The notes below the pieces were generated by a model that worked only from the letters and a program-made list of their open reading frames with translations, did no database searches and had not been told where the DNA came from. From positions 124,001 to 188,000 of the forward strand of contig NZ_QFFG01000006.1 of assembly GCF_003129485.1 (NCBI RefSeq): a DNA stretch of 64,000 nt, in the 5' to 3' direction. Within the stretch, counting starts at the first letter, position 1; every line of letters starts with the position of its first letter. Source of the stretch: Polaribacter aquimarinus (GTDB lineage Bacteria > Bacteroidota > Bacteroidia > Flavobacteriales > Flavobacteriaceae). Shown piece after piece: positions 18,143 to 27,360 of this stretch. A program made the position numbers and the translations under genes.

Positions 18143-18946
18143 TTAATTCTTTACAGGAATTTTATCTCTATCTATTTTACCTTTTTTAATGGCTTTATAG
18201 TTTTCATAACAATCTAAAATAGCTTCAATCATTTGAAGATCTGAAGCTTTTTTTATAAAATACTCAGAATAGTTACAATCGGTTAAAAGTTCTGTGAGTT
18301 CTTGTCTATCCATCTGTAAATACTCCATCATTACTTCACGATCAAATTTACCAGCCAGCATTTTTCGTAAATCGTCTTCTTTTTTTAATTTTCGGAGTTT
18401 CTTTAATTGTTTAGGTTTTTTTCCAAAAAGATTATAAAGAAAATCTACAGGCTGAAAAAGAGCGGCAATAGGAGAGGAGAAGTCTTTTCCTTTTGGTTTA
18501 CCTATTTCGTATGTTTGTGGAAGTCCGTTTATCTTTATCCTGGTAAATTTATCTTTTGGTACTAATTTTACATCAACTTCTAAAACTCCAATTAATTGAG
18601 TAGATTTTATAACCACTTCCTTAATTTCTTCAGGTTTTTCATATAAAGCGATTAACAATTCATTACCTTTTAATAAATCGTTGGTAATTTTTAGTTTTAT
18701 AGAAGCAAAACCAAGATACGAAACCAATATAGTATCATTTGTTTTGGTAGGTAATTCAAAAAAGCCTTTATCATTTGTTATGGTTCCTTCTACAGTATTT
18801 AAGTTTAAAACATGGGCAGCACTTAAAGGGCGTTTTGTATCAGCATGTACTATTTGACCTTTTAACTTATTAATTTGAATACTATCTTTTTGAGAAAAAG
18901 TGTTTATTGAAATAAATATGCATAAAAGTGATAATAGTTTTTTCAT
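18143..18946 (-). CDS. Secreted protein with CarboxypepD_reg-like domain
   Basis: A 267-residue exported protein (signal peptide of about 18 residues ending at FSQ). Residues about 28-110 form a carboxypeptidase regulatory-like beta domain (KGQIVHADTKRPLSAAHVLNLNTVEGTITNDKGFFELP, LVSYLGF). The rest (about 150-267) is helical and Lys-rich. The same first domain is found at the N-terminus of TonB-dependent receptors, but there is no plug or barrel here. Bacteroidetes genomes hold many such periplasmic proteins of unknown role. Confidence 0.8.
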   Translation of the reverse strand: MKKLLSLLCIFISINTFSQKDSIQINKLKGQIVHADTKRPLSAAHVLNLNTVEGTITNDKGFFELPTKTNDTILVSYLGFASIKLKITNDLLKGNELLIALYEKPEEIKEVVIKSTQLIGVLEVDVKLVPKDKFTRIKINGLPQTYEIGKPKGKDFSSPIAALFQPVDFLYNLFGKKPKQLKKLRKLKKEDDLRKMLAGKFDREVMMEYLQMDRQELTELLTDCNYSEYFIKKASDLQMIEAILDCYENYKAIKKGKIDRDKIPVKN

Positions 18947-19195
18947 GATACAATATTAGTAATAAAAGCTTTTAAAAAGGTTAATTTTTTGTGAAACCAT
19001 TCTGAATTATAAACTTCAAATATCATTAATAAAAAATAAAATATACCCTTAGATACAATTTAATTTACAATAACTTATTACTTTTATCTAAGAATTTATT
19101 AATTCTATTTCATATACTATTTTACTACCTTTTTAGTTTTAATCATATATTATATTCTAATTTTAATTATATTAAACAGATTAAATAATAGCTTA

Positions 19196-20197
19196 ATGTT
19201 TAGAAGTAAAATACCTATTGAACAACTAAACTATGATAAAATTAAAATTCATAGCTTTAGTAAGCCTAGTAAAAAATATAAAATATTTGTTTCCATTGCA
19301 TCATTTAGAGATGAGGAATTAGAATCTACTTTAATTGATTTATATACCAAAGCAAAACATCCAGAAAGCATAAGAACATTTTGTTTAATGCAAACTTCAA
19401 ATGAAGATCCTTTTAATATTAATCCATACACAACCAAACTAAAAATATTTAGTATAGATTTTGGAGAAGTCAATGCAACACTAAGCAAGGGAGTATGTTG
19501 GGCAAGAGCTCTTTGCCAGCAACAACTTCTAAATGAAAAATATTTTCTTCAAATTGATAGTCATATGCGTTTTGCTCAAGATTGGGATGCATCACTTGTA
19601 GAATTACTGCATGAGACAGAAGATTCTAAAGCAATTTTATCTTGTTATCCACCAGCATATCAGCCAAATAACACTAATTTAATACCCGCAATTATTTATA
19701 ATAAAACTATATCTTTTGAAGATAATCATTCCCCTAAACTAAAAGGTCACATTATCAATTCTGATTTAGAATATGAAAAACATAAATTACATCAATGGAT
19801 TTCTGCCGGTTTTTTCTTTACTTACGCTAATTTTTGCAAAGAAATACCCTATGATCCTTATCATTATTTTATTGGAGAAGAAATAGATATTACTACTAGA
19901 GCATATACTAGAAATTGGAATAGTTATGCTCCAAAAAAATGTCTAATTTGGCATTATTATTATATAAAAGAAGATAATACTAGAGTGCTCCATTGGGATG
20001 CAGACAGTAATTGGATTCGTCTTTCACAGCTTTCTGATGAAAGAGTTAAACTCAAGCTTAAAATAATAACTAAAGAAGATTGTAATGATGAATCAAAAAA
20101 GAATATTGATTTATTTAAATTAGGAGAAGATAGAACATTAGAAGATTTCCAAAGTGAATTAGGGATAAATTTTAAGAATAAAAGTATTAATAAGTAA
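19196..20197 (+). CDS. Gnt1-like GlcNAc-transferase (Skp1-hydroxyproline family)
   Basis: A 333-residue glycosyltransferase of the family containing eukaryotic [Skp1]-hydroxyproline N-acetylglucosaminyltransferase (Pfam GlcNAc, PF11397). Matching segments are KIFVSIASFRDEELESTL (29-46), CWARALCQQQLL, the metal/nucleotide motif QIDSHMRF (DxH at 121-123) followed by WD, and YHYFIGEEIDITTRAYTRNW near residue 220-240. No signal peptide or membrane helix, so it acts in the cytosol. It opens an operon whose third gene encodes a prolyl-4-hydroxylase, the same enzyme pairing as in Dictyostelium Skp1 modification. The 249 bases upstream hold no ORF and no clear -7 motif. Confidence 0.82.
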   Translation: MFRSKIPIEQLNYDKIKIHSFSKPSKKYKIFVSIASFRDEELESTLIDLYTKAKHPESIRTFCLMQTSNEDPFNINPYTTKLKIFSIDFGEVNATLSKGVCWARALCQQQLLNEKYFLQIDSHMRFAQDWDASLVELLHETEDSKAILSCYPPAYQPNNTNLIPAIIYNKTISFEDNHSPKLKGHIINSDLEYEKHKLHQWISAGFFFTYANFCKEIPYDPYHYFIGEEIDITTRAYTRNWNSYAPKKCLIWHYYYIKEDNTRVLHWDADSNWIRLSQLSDERVKLKLKIITKEDCNDESKKNIDLFKLGEDRTLEDFQSELGINFKNKSINK

Positions 20198-20229
20198 ATC
20201 TTAATTCTTAAAAAATAAAATCAAATTTT

Positions 20230-21708
20230 ATGTTGATCAAAAATAAAAAAGGTTTCTGGATATTAATTGCCGTTGTTTTATGTTTTATTCCAATGTTTTT
20301 TCCGAATGCATTGGTAACAGATTGGGGTTCAGATTGGGCTTTTTACTTACATCAAGCAAGAAATATTGTAAACGGAATACCACAATTGGATAATGGATTT
20401 ATTATTAATGAAGCCTGTTTTGAAATATCAAGTAAAGCTTATCCAATTGGTTTTCCTCTTTTATTAGCAAGTGTTTATACCTTTTTTGGTGAAAATATTC
20501 CAGCTTTCATTACGCTTCAAACATTCATTCTCTTTTTACTTGGTATGACTTGGTTTTTTACATTTCGAAAAAGAATGGGTGAATTTTTAGCAATTCTTGG
20601 TGTCTTTTTTATTGTGTATAGCCCTTATGTTATTTGGTTTAGAAATAACATTTTATCAGAATATTCTTATTTACTTTTTCAATCTCTATTTATTTTAGTT
20701 TACATTTTCCAAAAAAGAGAAAAAAAATGGTGGTTATTAGGAGTATTATATGGTATCGCTTGGATTATGAAAGGTGGTGGAGTCCAGTTAATATTTAGCG
20801 CTTTTCTATTTGAATTATCTACTCTCTTAATGCACACCAAAAGTCCTTCGGTTATGCAATTGGCAGCTAAAAAGATAAAGTTGCTTTTTGGAATCTTTGT
20901 AGTTGGTTTGTTCATCAATTTAGCATTTAATAAATTATTTTTTAACACTGGAGATAGTTTTGGGTTCTATGTAAAAATATATCAGGAAAAATATAGTTTA
21001 GACCAATGTTTGTTAAATTTTAAATATTATTTAAACGAAATTTATTATTCCTTTTTTGTTTATTGGCAAACAAAATGGTTTGGATTTCTTGGAGCTCTTG
21101 CATTTCTATATTTTTTAATTAATGGGTTCAAAAAATTAGTAGGTAGAGAGAAACTAATAGTGTTTGTGCTTATAATTCAATTAGTTTCTATAATTGCTTT
21201 TCCATTTCAACAAGGTATGCGTTACGCTTTACCAATAATGCCATTAATCGTTTATGTAATGCTTAAAGGATTAAAAACTTCTTTTCCTAAGAATAAAATG
21301 TTGAAAATTATTACTTTAGTAATCTTTGGTGGGTTTGTGTTTTCTCAAGTAAACGGAATTAACAGTTTTAATAAGCAAGTAAGCGATTCCATTAATTGGA
21401 CTCCATATACTTATGAAACAGCTTTGGGATGGCAATTTATAAAAAACAATACACCTAAAGATGCAGTTTTTGTAACGGCATTTCCTCGCGTGTTATCATT
21501 CTTTACAGAAAGACCCGCATATAATCCTTGTGTTTTGAGTAGTGAAGAAATTAAAAACGACATGATAAAAAATAATGCCAAATATATTATTTTAAACAAA
21601 CAAACAGAAAAATGGGTTCCTACCTTAGAACCTTTTGTAAAAGCAAAAGTTAGTAAATTAGATACTGTTTATATAAACGAAGAGGTAGTAATTTTAAAAG
21701 TAAAATAA
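20230..21708 (+). CDS. Multi-pass GT-C-type membrane glycosyltransferase
   Basis: A 492-residue membrane protein with about ten predicted helices and a short C-terminal domain. The first loop carries the Asp pair TDWGSDWAFYLHQARNI, as expected for GT-C fold enzymes (ArnT/PMT/GT39-like) that use polyprenyl-phosphate sugars. Later features are YPIGFPLLLA and FPFQQGMRYALPIMPL, also typical. It lies 32 bases after the Gnt1-like gene and 1 base before the prolyl hydroxylase gene, so it belongs to the same operon. It could transfer a sugar on the periplasmic side; donor and acceptor unknown. Confidence 0.78.
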   Translation: MLIKNKKGFWILIAVVLCFIPMFFPNALVTDWGSDWAFYLHQARNIVNGIPQLDNGFIINEACFEISSKAYPIGFPLLLASVYTFFGENIPAFITLQTFILFLLGMTWFFTFRKRMGEFLAILGVFFIVYSPYVIWFRNNILSEYSYLLFQSLFILVYIFQKREKKWWLLGVLYGIAWIMKGGGVQLIFSAFLFELSTLLMHTKSPSVMQLAAKKIKLLFGIFVVGLFINLAFNKLFFNTGDSFGFYVKIYQEKYSLDQCLLNFKYYLNEIYYSFFVYWQTKWFGFLGALAFLYFLINGFKKLVGREKLIVFVLIIQLVSIIAFPFQQGMRYALPIMPLIVYVMLKGLKTSFPKNKMLKIITLVIFGGFVFSQVNGINSFNKQVSDSINWTPYTYETALGWQFIKNNTPKDAVFVTAFPRVLSFFTERPAYNPCVLSSEEIKNDMIKNNAKYIILNKQTEKWVPTLEPFVKAKVSKLDTVYINEEVVILKVK

Positions 21709-21709
21709 G

Positions 21710-22750
21710 ATGGAAAAATTATTAGACAAATGGGTTAATCAAACCAATTGGAATGAAAATATTGCAAGCGCTTTAGCTACTTTTTGTAAACTAGAGAATT
21801 TAGAAATTTCAAAAAAAACCATTTTTGAAAATTATATTGGAGGCGAAAAGATGGCAAATTTTAGCGAAGTTTCAAGATTTTGTACAGAATGGGGAATAGA
21901 TCATATTGGACTAAACTTCGTAAAAAAACATCTAGATAATCAGTTTTTGCCTGCATTTGTATTAATGGATAAATACCATACTGTTCTCGTTATTAAAATA
22001 AAAAATGATGAAGTTTATTTTTTTGATGGAGTAAGAGGTTTAATACAAGAATCAATAGATTCTTTTTTTGAAAGATCAATGGGGCACATTGTTTTGGTTG
22101 AAGTTGGAAATTACAAGAAAGAAGCTTATTATCAAAAACATGTTAAAGAAGAAAACGAAAGAATAAAAAAGATAAGTGATCATTTTTCAGTTAAAATTAT
22201 TGATCATTTTTTGACCTCAGAAGAATGTGATCTTTTAAAAGAAAAAGGTGAGTCTCTATATGTAAGAAGCCAGGTGAGTGCTTCTGAAGGTAATGGTTCA
22301 GAAATCAGTTCTATAAGAACGAGTTCTTCAGCTTTTTTAGTTCAAAAAGATTCTTTTTTTGATGATATAAGAGAAAGAGCTGCACAATTAATAAATTTAA
22401 ACAAAGAACGTTTCGAATCTATACAATTAACATCTTATACAAAAGGGCAACTTTATGATGCACATTCAGATGCTTTTGCTGATTACGATACTGATGCTTT
22501 AAAAGAAGGGCAAAGAACAGATACAGTATTAGTGTATTTAAATGATGATTATGAAGGAGGGGGAACCTTTTTTCCATATTTAAATAAAATTATTAAAGCA
22601 AAAAAAGGAAGAGCAGTTACTTGGAAAAGTTTAGATGAAAATGGGAAAATTGACCCATTAGGGACACACGGTGGGTTGCCTGTTATGAATGGGAGAAAAT
22701 ATATTTGTAATTTATGGGCAAGAAATACAGATCAAAGTAATTGGAAATAA
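21710..22750 (+). CDS. Prolyl-4-hydroxylase with N-terminal degenerate C39-like domain
   Basis: A 346-residue fusion. Residues about 10-135 resemble a C39 peptidase domain (NWNENIASALATFCKL; His90 in YHTVLVI; Asp106 in FFDGVRG), but the catalytic Cys position is Asn17, so it should bind rather than cut peptide. Residues about 158-340 are a 2-oxoglutarate/Fe(II) oxygenase of the prolyl-4-hydroxylase class: iron ligands His252, Asp254 (YDAHSDAF) and His320 (GTHGGLP), 2-oxoglutarate Lys330 (NGRKYICNLWAR), with LVYLNDDYEGGGTFFP between them. It starts 1 base after the GT-C gene. The neighbouring hydroxyproline-type glycosyltransferase supports a proline substrate. Confidence 0.85.
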   Translation: MEKLLDKWVNQTNWNENIASALATFCKLENLEISKKTIFENYIGGEKMANFSEVSRFCTEWGIDHIGLNFVKKHLDNQFLPAFVLMDKYHTVLVIKIKNDEVYFFDGVRGLIQESIDSFFERSMGHIVLVEVGNYKKEAYYQKHVKEENERIKKISDHFSVKIIDHFLTSEECDLLKEKGESLYVRSQVSASEGNGSEISSIRTSSSAFLVQKDSFFDDIRERAAQLINLNKERFESIQLTSYTKGQLYDAHSDAFADYDTDALKEGQRTDTVLVYLNDDYEGGGTFFPYLNKIIKAKKGRAVTWKSLDENGKIDPLGTHGGLPVMNGRKYICNLWARNTDQSNWK

Positions 22751-22776
22751 AAATTACTACAAAACAAAAAAAATAC

Positions 22777-25521
22777 TTAAATATCAAGAGAAAACCCTAA
22801 AAGTATATATCTGCCTAACATTGTTTTTTGCTCTTGAGTAAAGTAAAGTGCTGTCGGGTTTTGGGTAATGTCTTTATTTTGATTTAGTATATCGTGCATA
22901 GTAAAAAGTAAACTAAATCGCTGTTTTTTTAATAATGCATATTTTGCATTGAAATTTAAAATGGAGTTTATATTGTTGTTCACATTTTGTGAATTATTGG
23001 CATCTACTTGAAAAGAGGTGGCATCGAAATTTAAAAGTAATGAGTTAAATAATAAATATCTAATATTTAATCTACTATTCCAATTTATTACAGACTGTTT
23101 ATTTTCTGGGCTTAATGAGTTTTCTATTTCTGCGTAACTTGCAAAATAGTTGAAATTAAAAGACAAAACTTTGTTTGGATAATAGTTCCAGTAAACACCA
23201 GAATTAAATCTCTTTATTTTTGTTTCTGCGTTTCTATTATTTTGTCTACTTGGAAATACATCTTTTCGAAAACCATAATTTATACCATATTTAAATTTTT
23301 CTGTATTTCGTTCATGATTCATAGAAAAATTTGAACTTATTTGATGTTTAAAATTTGATGGTTTAAGTAGTTGTGTACCTTGTTTTATTGAAAATCCATT
23401 AACAATAGAATCTTTTGTTGGCAAATAAATATTTTCTCCTATAAAATTGTTAGTTTTAGTGGTATTAAATCTAAAAATATGTTGAATATTGTAACCTCCT
23501 TGGTGCTTAAATTCAATATCAAAAACATGTTTTATTTCAGGTTCAAGATCTGGTTGTCCCAAAAAAGGTCTTGAAGGTATTATATTATCTAGTATTGGGT
23601 TCAAATGTCTAAAAAGAGGTGCTTCTTGAAGAGACTTATAGGCAATTTTAAATCTTGTCATATTTTTATTATTAAAAACAAAAGATGCTATTGGTAAAAT
23701 TGCTGGGTAGCTTGACTTGAATTTTTCTTGAAAAGGATAAATTAAGTCGCCGAAAATTGTAAGATTTTTATATTCTAAACCTACTGTTGTTTGTGTTTTT
23801 CCTTTATTTCTATATAATTTAATTGATGCTTCTTGATTTTGTTGTTTTATTTCATTAATAGATGATAATGGTGCAACTAACTCTCCTGAAGTATAATTCT
23901 CATCATCAAATTTAGAGGTTAAAATTTCATTATTAACAGTAACTCTATTGGCAGAAATTGAATAGTTAACTATGTAATTGTCACCCCAATTTTCGGTAAC
24001 TCCTATAGTTCCTGAACTTGTTTTAATTGGGACTGAAGCGTTTCGTATTTGCCATAAATTTAATGATGGCACATCACTATAATTATAAGATAAGCTATCT
24101 ATAGTACTGTCTTCTCTAAGATTATACCTGTATAACAAAGAAATTTCTCTGTTTTTTATAAGCTTATCACTTGTTCTATTAAACCTCTTTATAATATTTA
24201 TGGAATTATCTAAATTCAAGGTTTTTTGCTCTGAATTTGTTGTAGAGCTTAAATCATAAATATTAACTGATTTTAAGAATCTCTGATCTGTGTACAAATT
24301 ATTGTTTAATGAAGTTAAATTGTTGCCAACTGATTCTATTATCAGAGAATAGTTAGAATTAAAATCGTTAGAAAATAATAAATCATAGCTAAAAACAGAT
24401 TCATTTATATTTACAGTATTTGTTGTGTTTAAGATTGGTCCCTCATCAATGGCACCCAATAAATATTGTTTATAAAGTTGGTTTTGGTTTCTTTTTAAAG
24501 AATTACTTATCAAATTAAACTCAAGTGCTGTATTTTCATCATCCGATTCATATTGGTAGTTAAGTCCACTTGCTAAAAGCGAATTAGTACCTTCAAACAA
24601 TTCAGATAAATCATTGGCTAATAAATCCTCTTTATTAATATTATTTGCATCAGCAATTGTGGTTAGTCTATTATGTTTTGTTTTAAAATAATAATTTCCT
24701 GCAAGTCTATTTCTTTCATTTGATCCGTAGTTCGTTACAATTTTACCAAAAGTGAGCACATCTTTAGGCTTTGTAACAATATTTATTGTCTTTAATTGCA
24801 CAGCAGCATCATCTGGAGAAACATTATCTATAACTTCTATTCTATAAATTATGTCTGATGGAATTTGATTTAATGTTGCAGATACATTAGCTTTTATATA
24901 CGTTTTTCCATCCAGCAAGATGTTATTAACTTTGTCTCCTTCAATCATCAAATTTCCGTCTGTAAGTAATACCCCTGGTAGTTTTTCAATAATATTTCCT
25001 ACATTTTCATCTGTATCAGATTTGTAGCGATTTGCATTGTAAGAAATTGTATCTCCATGAACTGTAAATCGTTCTTTTTTAGATCTTATTATAACTTCAT
25101 CTAATTGATAATTGTAAGTTTCTAATTTGATAAATTGTATTTTTTTTCCTGTTTTTATTTTAATTACCGTTTTATTTTTATATCCTAATCCTGAATAATT
25201 CAAAATAAAAGTGTGATTAATAGGAAGATTCAAAAAGTTAATCTCTCCATTTTTATCGGTTAAGCCTTGTCTAATTATTTGGTTAGACGAATTTTTTAGT
25301 TGAACCTGTATACCATAAAAATTTTTATTCTTGATAGAATCAAAAAATTTGATACGTATTATGTTTTGAGTAGTAACTCTATTTTTACTTGCTTTTTTTG
25401 TTTGAGAATTTACTGAAAAGGAGAAAAAAATGAAAACCAATAAAAAAAACTTTGAAGTATTTTTAAAGCTAACAAAAGGTATTCGTTTATCGTTTTTATA
25501 TTGTTTAATCAAGACTTGCAA
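22777..25521 (-). CDS. TonB-dependent receptor-like outer-membrane protein
   Basis: A 914-residue protein: signal peptide (hydrophobic stretch about 26-39 ending in SVNSQ), CarboxypepD_reg-like domain (about 50-135), plug domain (about 150-255; IIEKLPGVLLTDGNLMIEGDKVNNILLDGK, VIDNVSPDDAA) and a beta-barrel to the end (GFSLDI). The start is a TTG at 25521; no better ATG is near, so the exact N-terminus is unsure. It is the last gene of a minus-strand operon with a GT2 enzyme (22 bases) and a TylF-type methyltransferase. No SusD partner is present. It may import or export the product of this region. Confidence 0.82.
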   Translation of the reverse strand: MQVLIKQYKNDKRIPFVSFKNTSKFFLLVFIFFSFSVNSQTKKASKNRVTTQNIIRIKFFDSIKNKNFYGIQVQLKNSSNQIIRQGLTDKNGEINFLNLPINHTFILNYSGLGYKNKTVIKIKTGKKIQFIKLETYNYQLDEVIIRSKKERFTVHGDTISYNANRYKSDTDENVGNIIEKLPGVLLTDGNLMIEGDKVNNILLDGKTYIKANVSATLNQIPSDIIYRIEVIDNVSPDDAAVQLKTINIVTKPKDVLTFGKIVTNYGSNERNRLAGNYYFKTKHNRLTTIADANNINKEDLLANDLSELFEGTNSLLASGLNYQYESDDENTALEFNLISNSLKRNQNQLYKQYLLGAIDEGPILNTTNTVNINESVFSYDLLFSNDFNSNYSLIIESVGNNLTSLNNNLYTDQRFLKSVNIYDLSSTTNSEQKTLNLDNSINIIKRFNRTSDKLIKNREISLLYRYNLREDSTIDSLSYNYSDVPSLNLWQIRNASVPIKTSSGTIGVTENWGDNYIVNYSISANRVTVNNEILTSKFDDENYTSGELVAPLSSINEIKQQNQEASIKLYRNKGKTQTTVGLEYKNLTIFGDLIYPFQEKFKSSYPAILPIASFVFNNKNMTRFKIAYKSLQEAPLFRHLNPILDNIIPSRPFLGQPDLEPEIKHVFDIEFKHQGGYNIQHIFRFNTTKTNNFIGENIYLPTKDSIVNGFSIKQGTQLLKPSNFKHQISSNFSMNHERNTEKFKYGINYGFRKDVFPSRQNNRNAETKIKRFNSGVYWNYYPNKVLSFNFNYFASYAEIENSLSPENKQSVINWNSRLNIRYLLFNSLLLNFDATSFQVDANNSQNVNNNINSILNFNAKYALLKKQRFSLLFTMHDILNQNKDITQNPTALYFTQEQKTMLGRYILLGFSLDI

Positions 25522-25543
25522 AAGAGTATTCTGTATTGAGATT

Positions 25544-26287
25544 TTATTTTTTAAAAATGCTGATAGAAAAATTTAAATTTTTAGCTAAGAAATATTGAAT
25601 TGATGTTTTGAGTACTCCCAATCCATAAATAGTACTTCTTTTTAAATTAATTGATGAGGCTTCTTTAAAGTATTTAGTTGGACAAGTAATTTCTGCAATT
25701 TCATAATTTCTAAAACAAATTTGAGCTAATACTTGGTTATCAAATATAAAATCATCTGAGTTTTTATTAAAATCAATATCTTTTAAAACTGCTGAAGAGT
25801 AAGCTCTATAACCAGTATGGTATTCTGATAATTTTTGCCCCATTAAAATATTCTGGAATAAAGTAAGAAATCGATTTGCAATATATTTATAAATAGGCAT
25901 TCCACCTTTAAGAGCACCTTTACCTAAGATACGAGAACCTAAAACAATAGAATAAACATCATTAGCTATCAAATAACACATCGAGGTGATTAATTTAGGT
26001 GTGTATTGATAATCTGGGTGTAACATTATTATGATATCTGCATTCAATTCTAAAGCTTTGTTGTAACACGTTTTTTGATTACCTCCATAACCTATGTTTT
26101 TTTGATGCCGAATTATAGTTTTAATTCCTAATTTTTTTCCAACCTCTATCGTTTTATCTGTACTAAAATCATCAACTAATATTACATCATCTACAATTTC
26201 AAATGGTATTTCGCTATATGTTTTTTCAAGCGTTTTTTCAGCATTAAAAGCAGGAAGAACAACTATAATTTTTTTATTATAAATCAT
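25544..26287 (-). CDS. Family 2 glycosyltransferase (DPM1-like)
   Basis: A 247-residue GT-A fold enzyme. It shows IIVVLPAFNAEKTLEKT, the nucleotide-binding VDDFSTD, the GYGGNQKTCYNKAL segment, HPDYQYTP in place of the usual DxD, and HTGYRAYS. This is the pattern of bacterial dolichol-phosphate-mannose-synthase-like enzymes, which often load a sugar on polyprenyl phosphate. It could supply the donor for the GT-C enzyme at 20230-21708. Only 1 base separates it from the TylF-type gene upstream. Confidence 0.87.
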   Translation of the reverse strand: MIYNKKIIVVLPAFNAEKTLEKTYSEIPFEIVDDVILVDDFSTDKTIEVGKKLGIKTIIRHQKNIGYGGNQKTCYNKALELNADIIIMLHPDYQYTPKLITSMCYLIANDVYSIVLGSRILGKGALKGGMPIYKYIANRFLTLFQNILMGQKLSEYHTGYRAYSSAVLKDIDFNKNSDDFIFDNQVLAQICFRNYEIAEITCPTKYFKEASSINLKRSTIYGLGVLKTSIQYFLAKNLNFSISIFKK

Positions 26288-26288
26288 T

Positions 26289-27062
26289 TTAATCTTTTAT
26301 CCAATAAGCTCCTGTCCAATCAATTTCAATTATCTCTTCTGTAATTCCTCTGCTGTTTCTAAAATCTGAGATTGCTAGTTTACAACATTCCAATCCATAA
26401 TCATCTACTACAATATACCCTCCAGAAACAACTTTGTCATATAAATTATTTAAAATATCCATGGTAGATTCATAAAGATCGCCATCTAATCTTAAAAGTG
26501 ATATATTTGAAACAGTTGCATTTGGAAGTGTATCTTTAAACCATCCTTTAAGAAAAAACACATTATTAGTTAATAAATTATAGTTTTTAAAATTTTGAAT
26601 TACCTGCTTTAAAGGAATAGATAACTCATTATATTGTGTAAAATCAAAATCAACATCTTGCGGTAATGTAGGTTTAGGGAGGCCTTCAAAAGAATCTGCT
26701 AACCATATATTTTTTTTACCGTCACAGAAAGCTATATTAAGCGCATTTAAGTAAATAGATGCACCACCTTTCCAAACACCTGCTTCAAAAAAATCTCCTT
26801 CAATTTTATTTTTAGCAATATCCTTAACCAGTTCATGAAGATTTAAAAGTCTTACCAATCCAATCATAGTTTCACCTTGGTTTGGCCAATCTTTTCCATA
26901 AAATCTTTTTAAAGAATCGTATTCTTTTACAGTACAAAGAACTTCGTCTCCAGCTCTTAAATCTTGAATATTCTTTGGTTCGCAATACAAAAAATTACCA
27001 TATTTATAATCTGTCAGCTTTTCTCTCAGTAACTTAAGGTACGCCTCTTGGTAATCAATCAT
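26289..27062 (-). CDS. TylF/MycF-family O-methyltransferase
   Basis: A 257-residue protein of the macrocin O-methyltransferase (TylF) family. The SAM motif is GDFFEAGVWKGGASIYL, followed by LADSFEGLPKP, the metal-binding region LLRLDGDLYESTMDIL and VVDDYGLECCKLAISDFR. Characterised members methylate sugar hydroxyls in a magnesium-dependent way. It is the first gene of the minus-strand operon and is divergent (40-base gap) from the PqqD operon. Sugar O-methylation of the glycan made here is plausible. Confidence 0.85.
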   Translation of the reverse strand: MIDYQEAYLKLLREKLTDYKYGNFLYCEPKNIQDLRAGDEVLCTVKEYDSLKRFYGKDWPNQGETMIGLVRLLNLHELVKDIAKNKIEGDFFEAGVWKGGASIYLNALNIAFCDGKKNIWLADSFEGLPKPTLPQDVDFDFTQYNELSIPLKQVIQNFKNYNLLTNNVFFLKGWFKDTLPNATVSNISLLRLDGDLYESTMDILNNLYDKVVSGGYIVVDDYGLECCKLAISDFRNSRGITEEIIEIDWTGAYWIKD

Positions 27063-27076
27063 TATTAGTATATTTG
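27048..27076 (+). promoter_or_regulatory. Promoter of the PqqD-FkbM-GT operon, TTG-N18-TATATTTG
   Basis: TTG at 27048-27050 and TATATTTG at 27069-27076 are 18 bases apart, an exact housekeeping promoter. It overlaps the first codons of the divergent TylF-type gene. The start codon of the PqqD-like gene is 27 bases downstream. Confidence 0.7.
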
Positions 27077-27102
27077 GTTAACTTGTCTAATATACAATTT
27101 AA

Positions 27103-27360
27103 ATGAAGTTTTTTATAAATCAGCACATAATTTCTAGCCCATATTCTAATGAATTAATGATTTATGACTCTTTATTGAATAAATATTACTTAATTAAAGG
27201 AAATGGTAAAGAAATATTTACCTTAATAAATGAAGGAAAATCTGTTAATGAAATTTGTTCCTCTATATCTGATTTGTATGGGAACGATTTAATTATACAG
27301 AAAGAGGTAATGAAGTTTATTTATTCTATGGAAGAAAAAAAAATAATTAAGCGTGAGTAA
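27103..27360 (+). CDS. PqqD-like peptide-recognition (RRE) protein
   Basis: An 85-residue winged-helix protein of the PqqD type: DSLLNKYYLIKGNGKEIFTLI followed by NEGKSVNEICSSISDLYG and a C-terminal helix ending in EEKKIIKRE. PqqD proteins are RiPP recognition elements that hold the leader of a precursor peptide for a modifying enzyme. No radical-SAM partner is present; the enzymes around it are a 2OG oxygenase, glycosyltransferases and methyltransferases. It overlaps the FkbM gene by 8 bases, so the two are translationally coupled. Confidence 0.8.
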   Translation: MKFFINQHIISSPYSNELMIYDSLLNKYYLIKGNGKEIFTLINEGKSVNEICSSISDLYGNDLIIQKEVMKFIYSMEEKKIIKRE

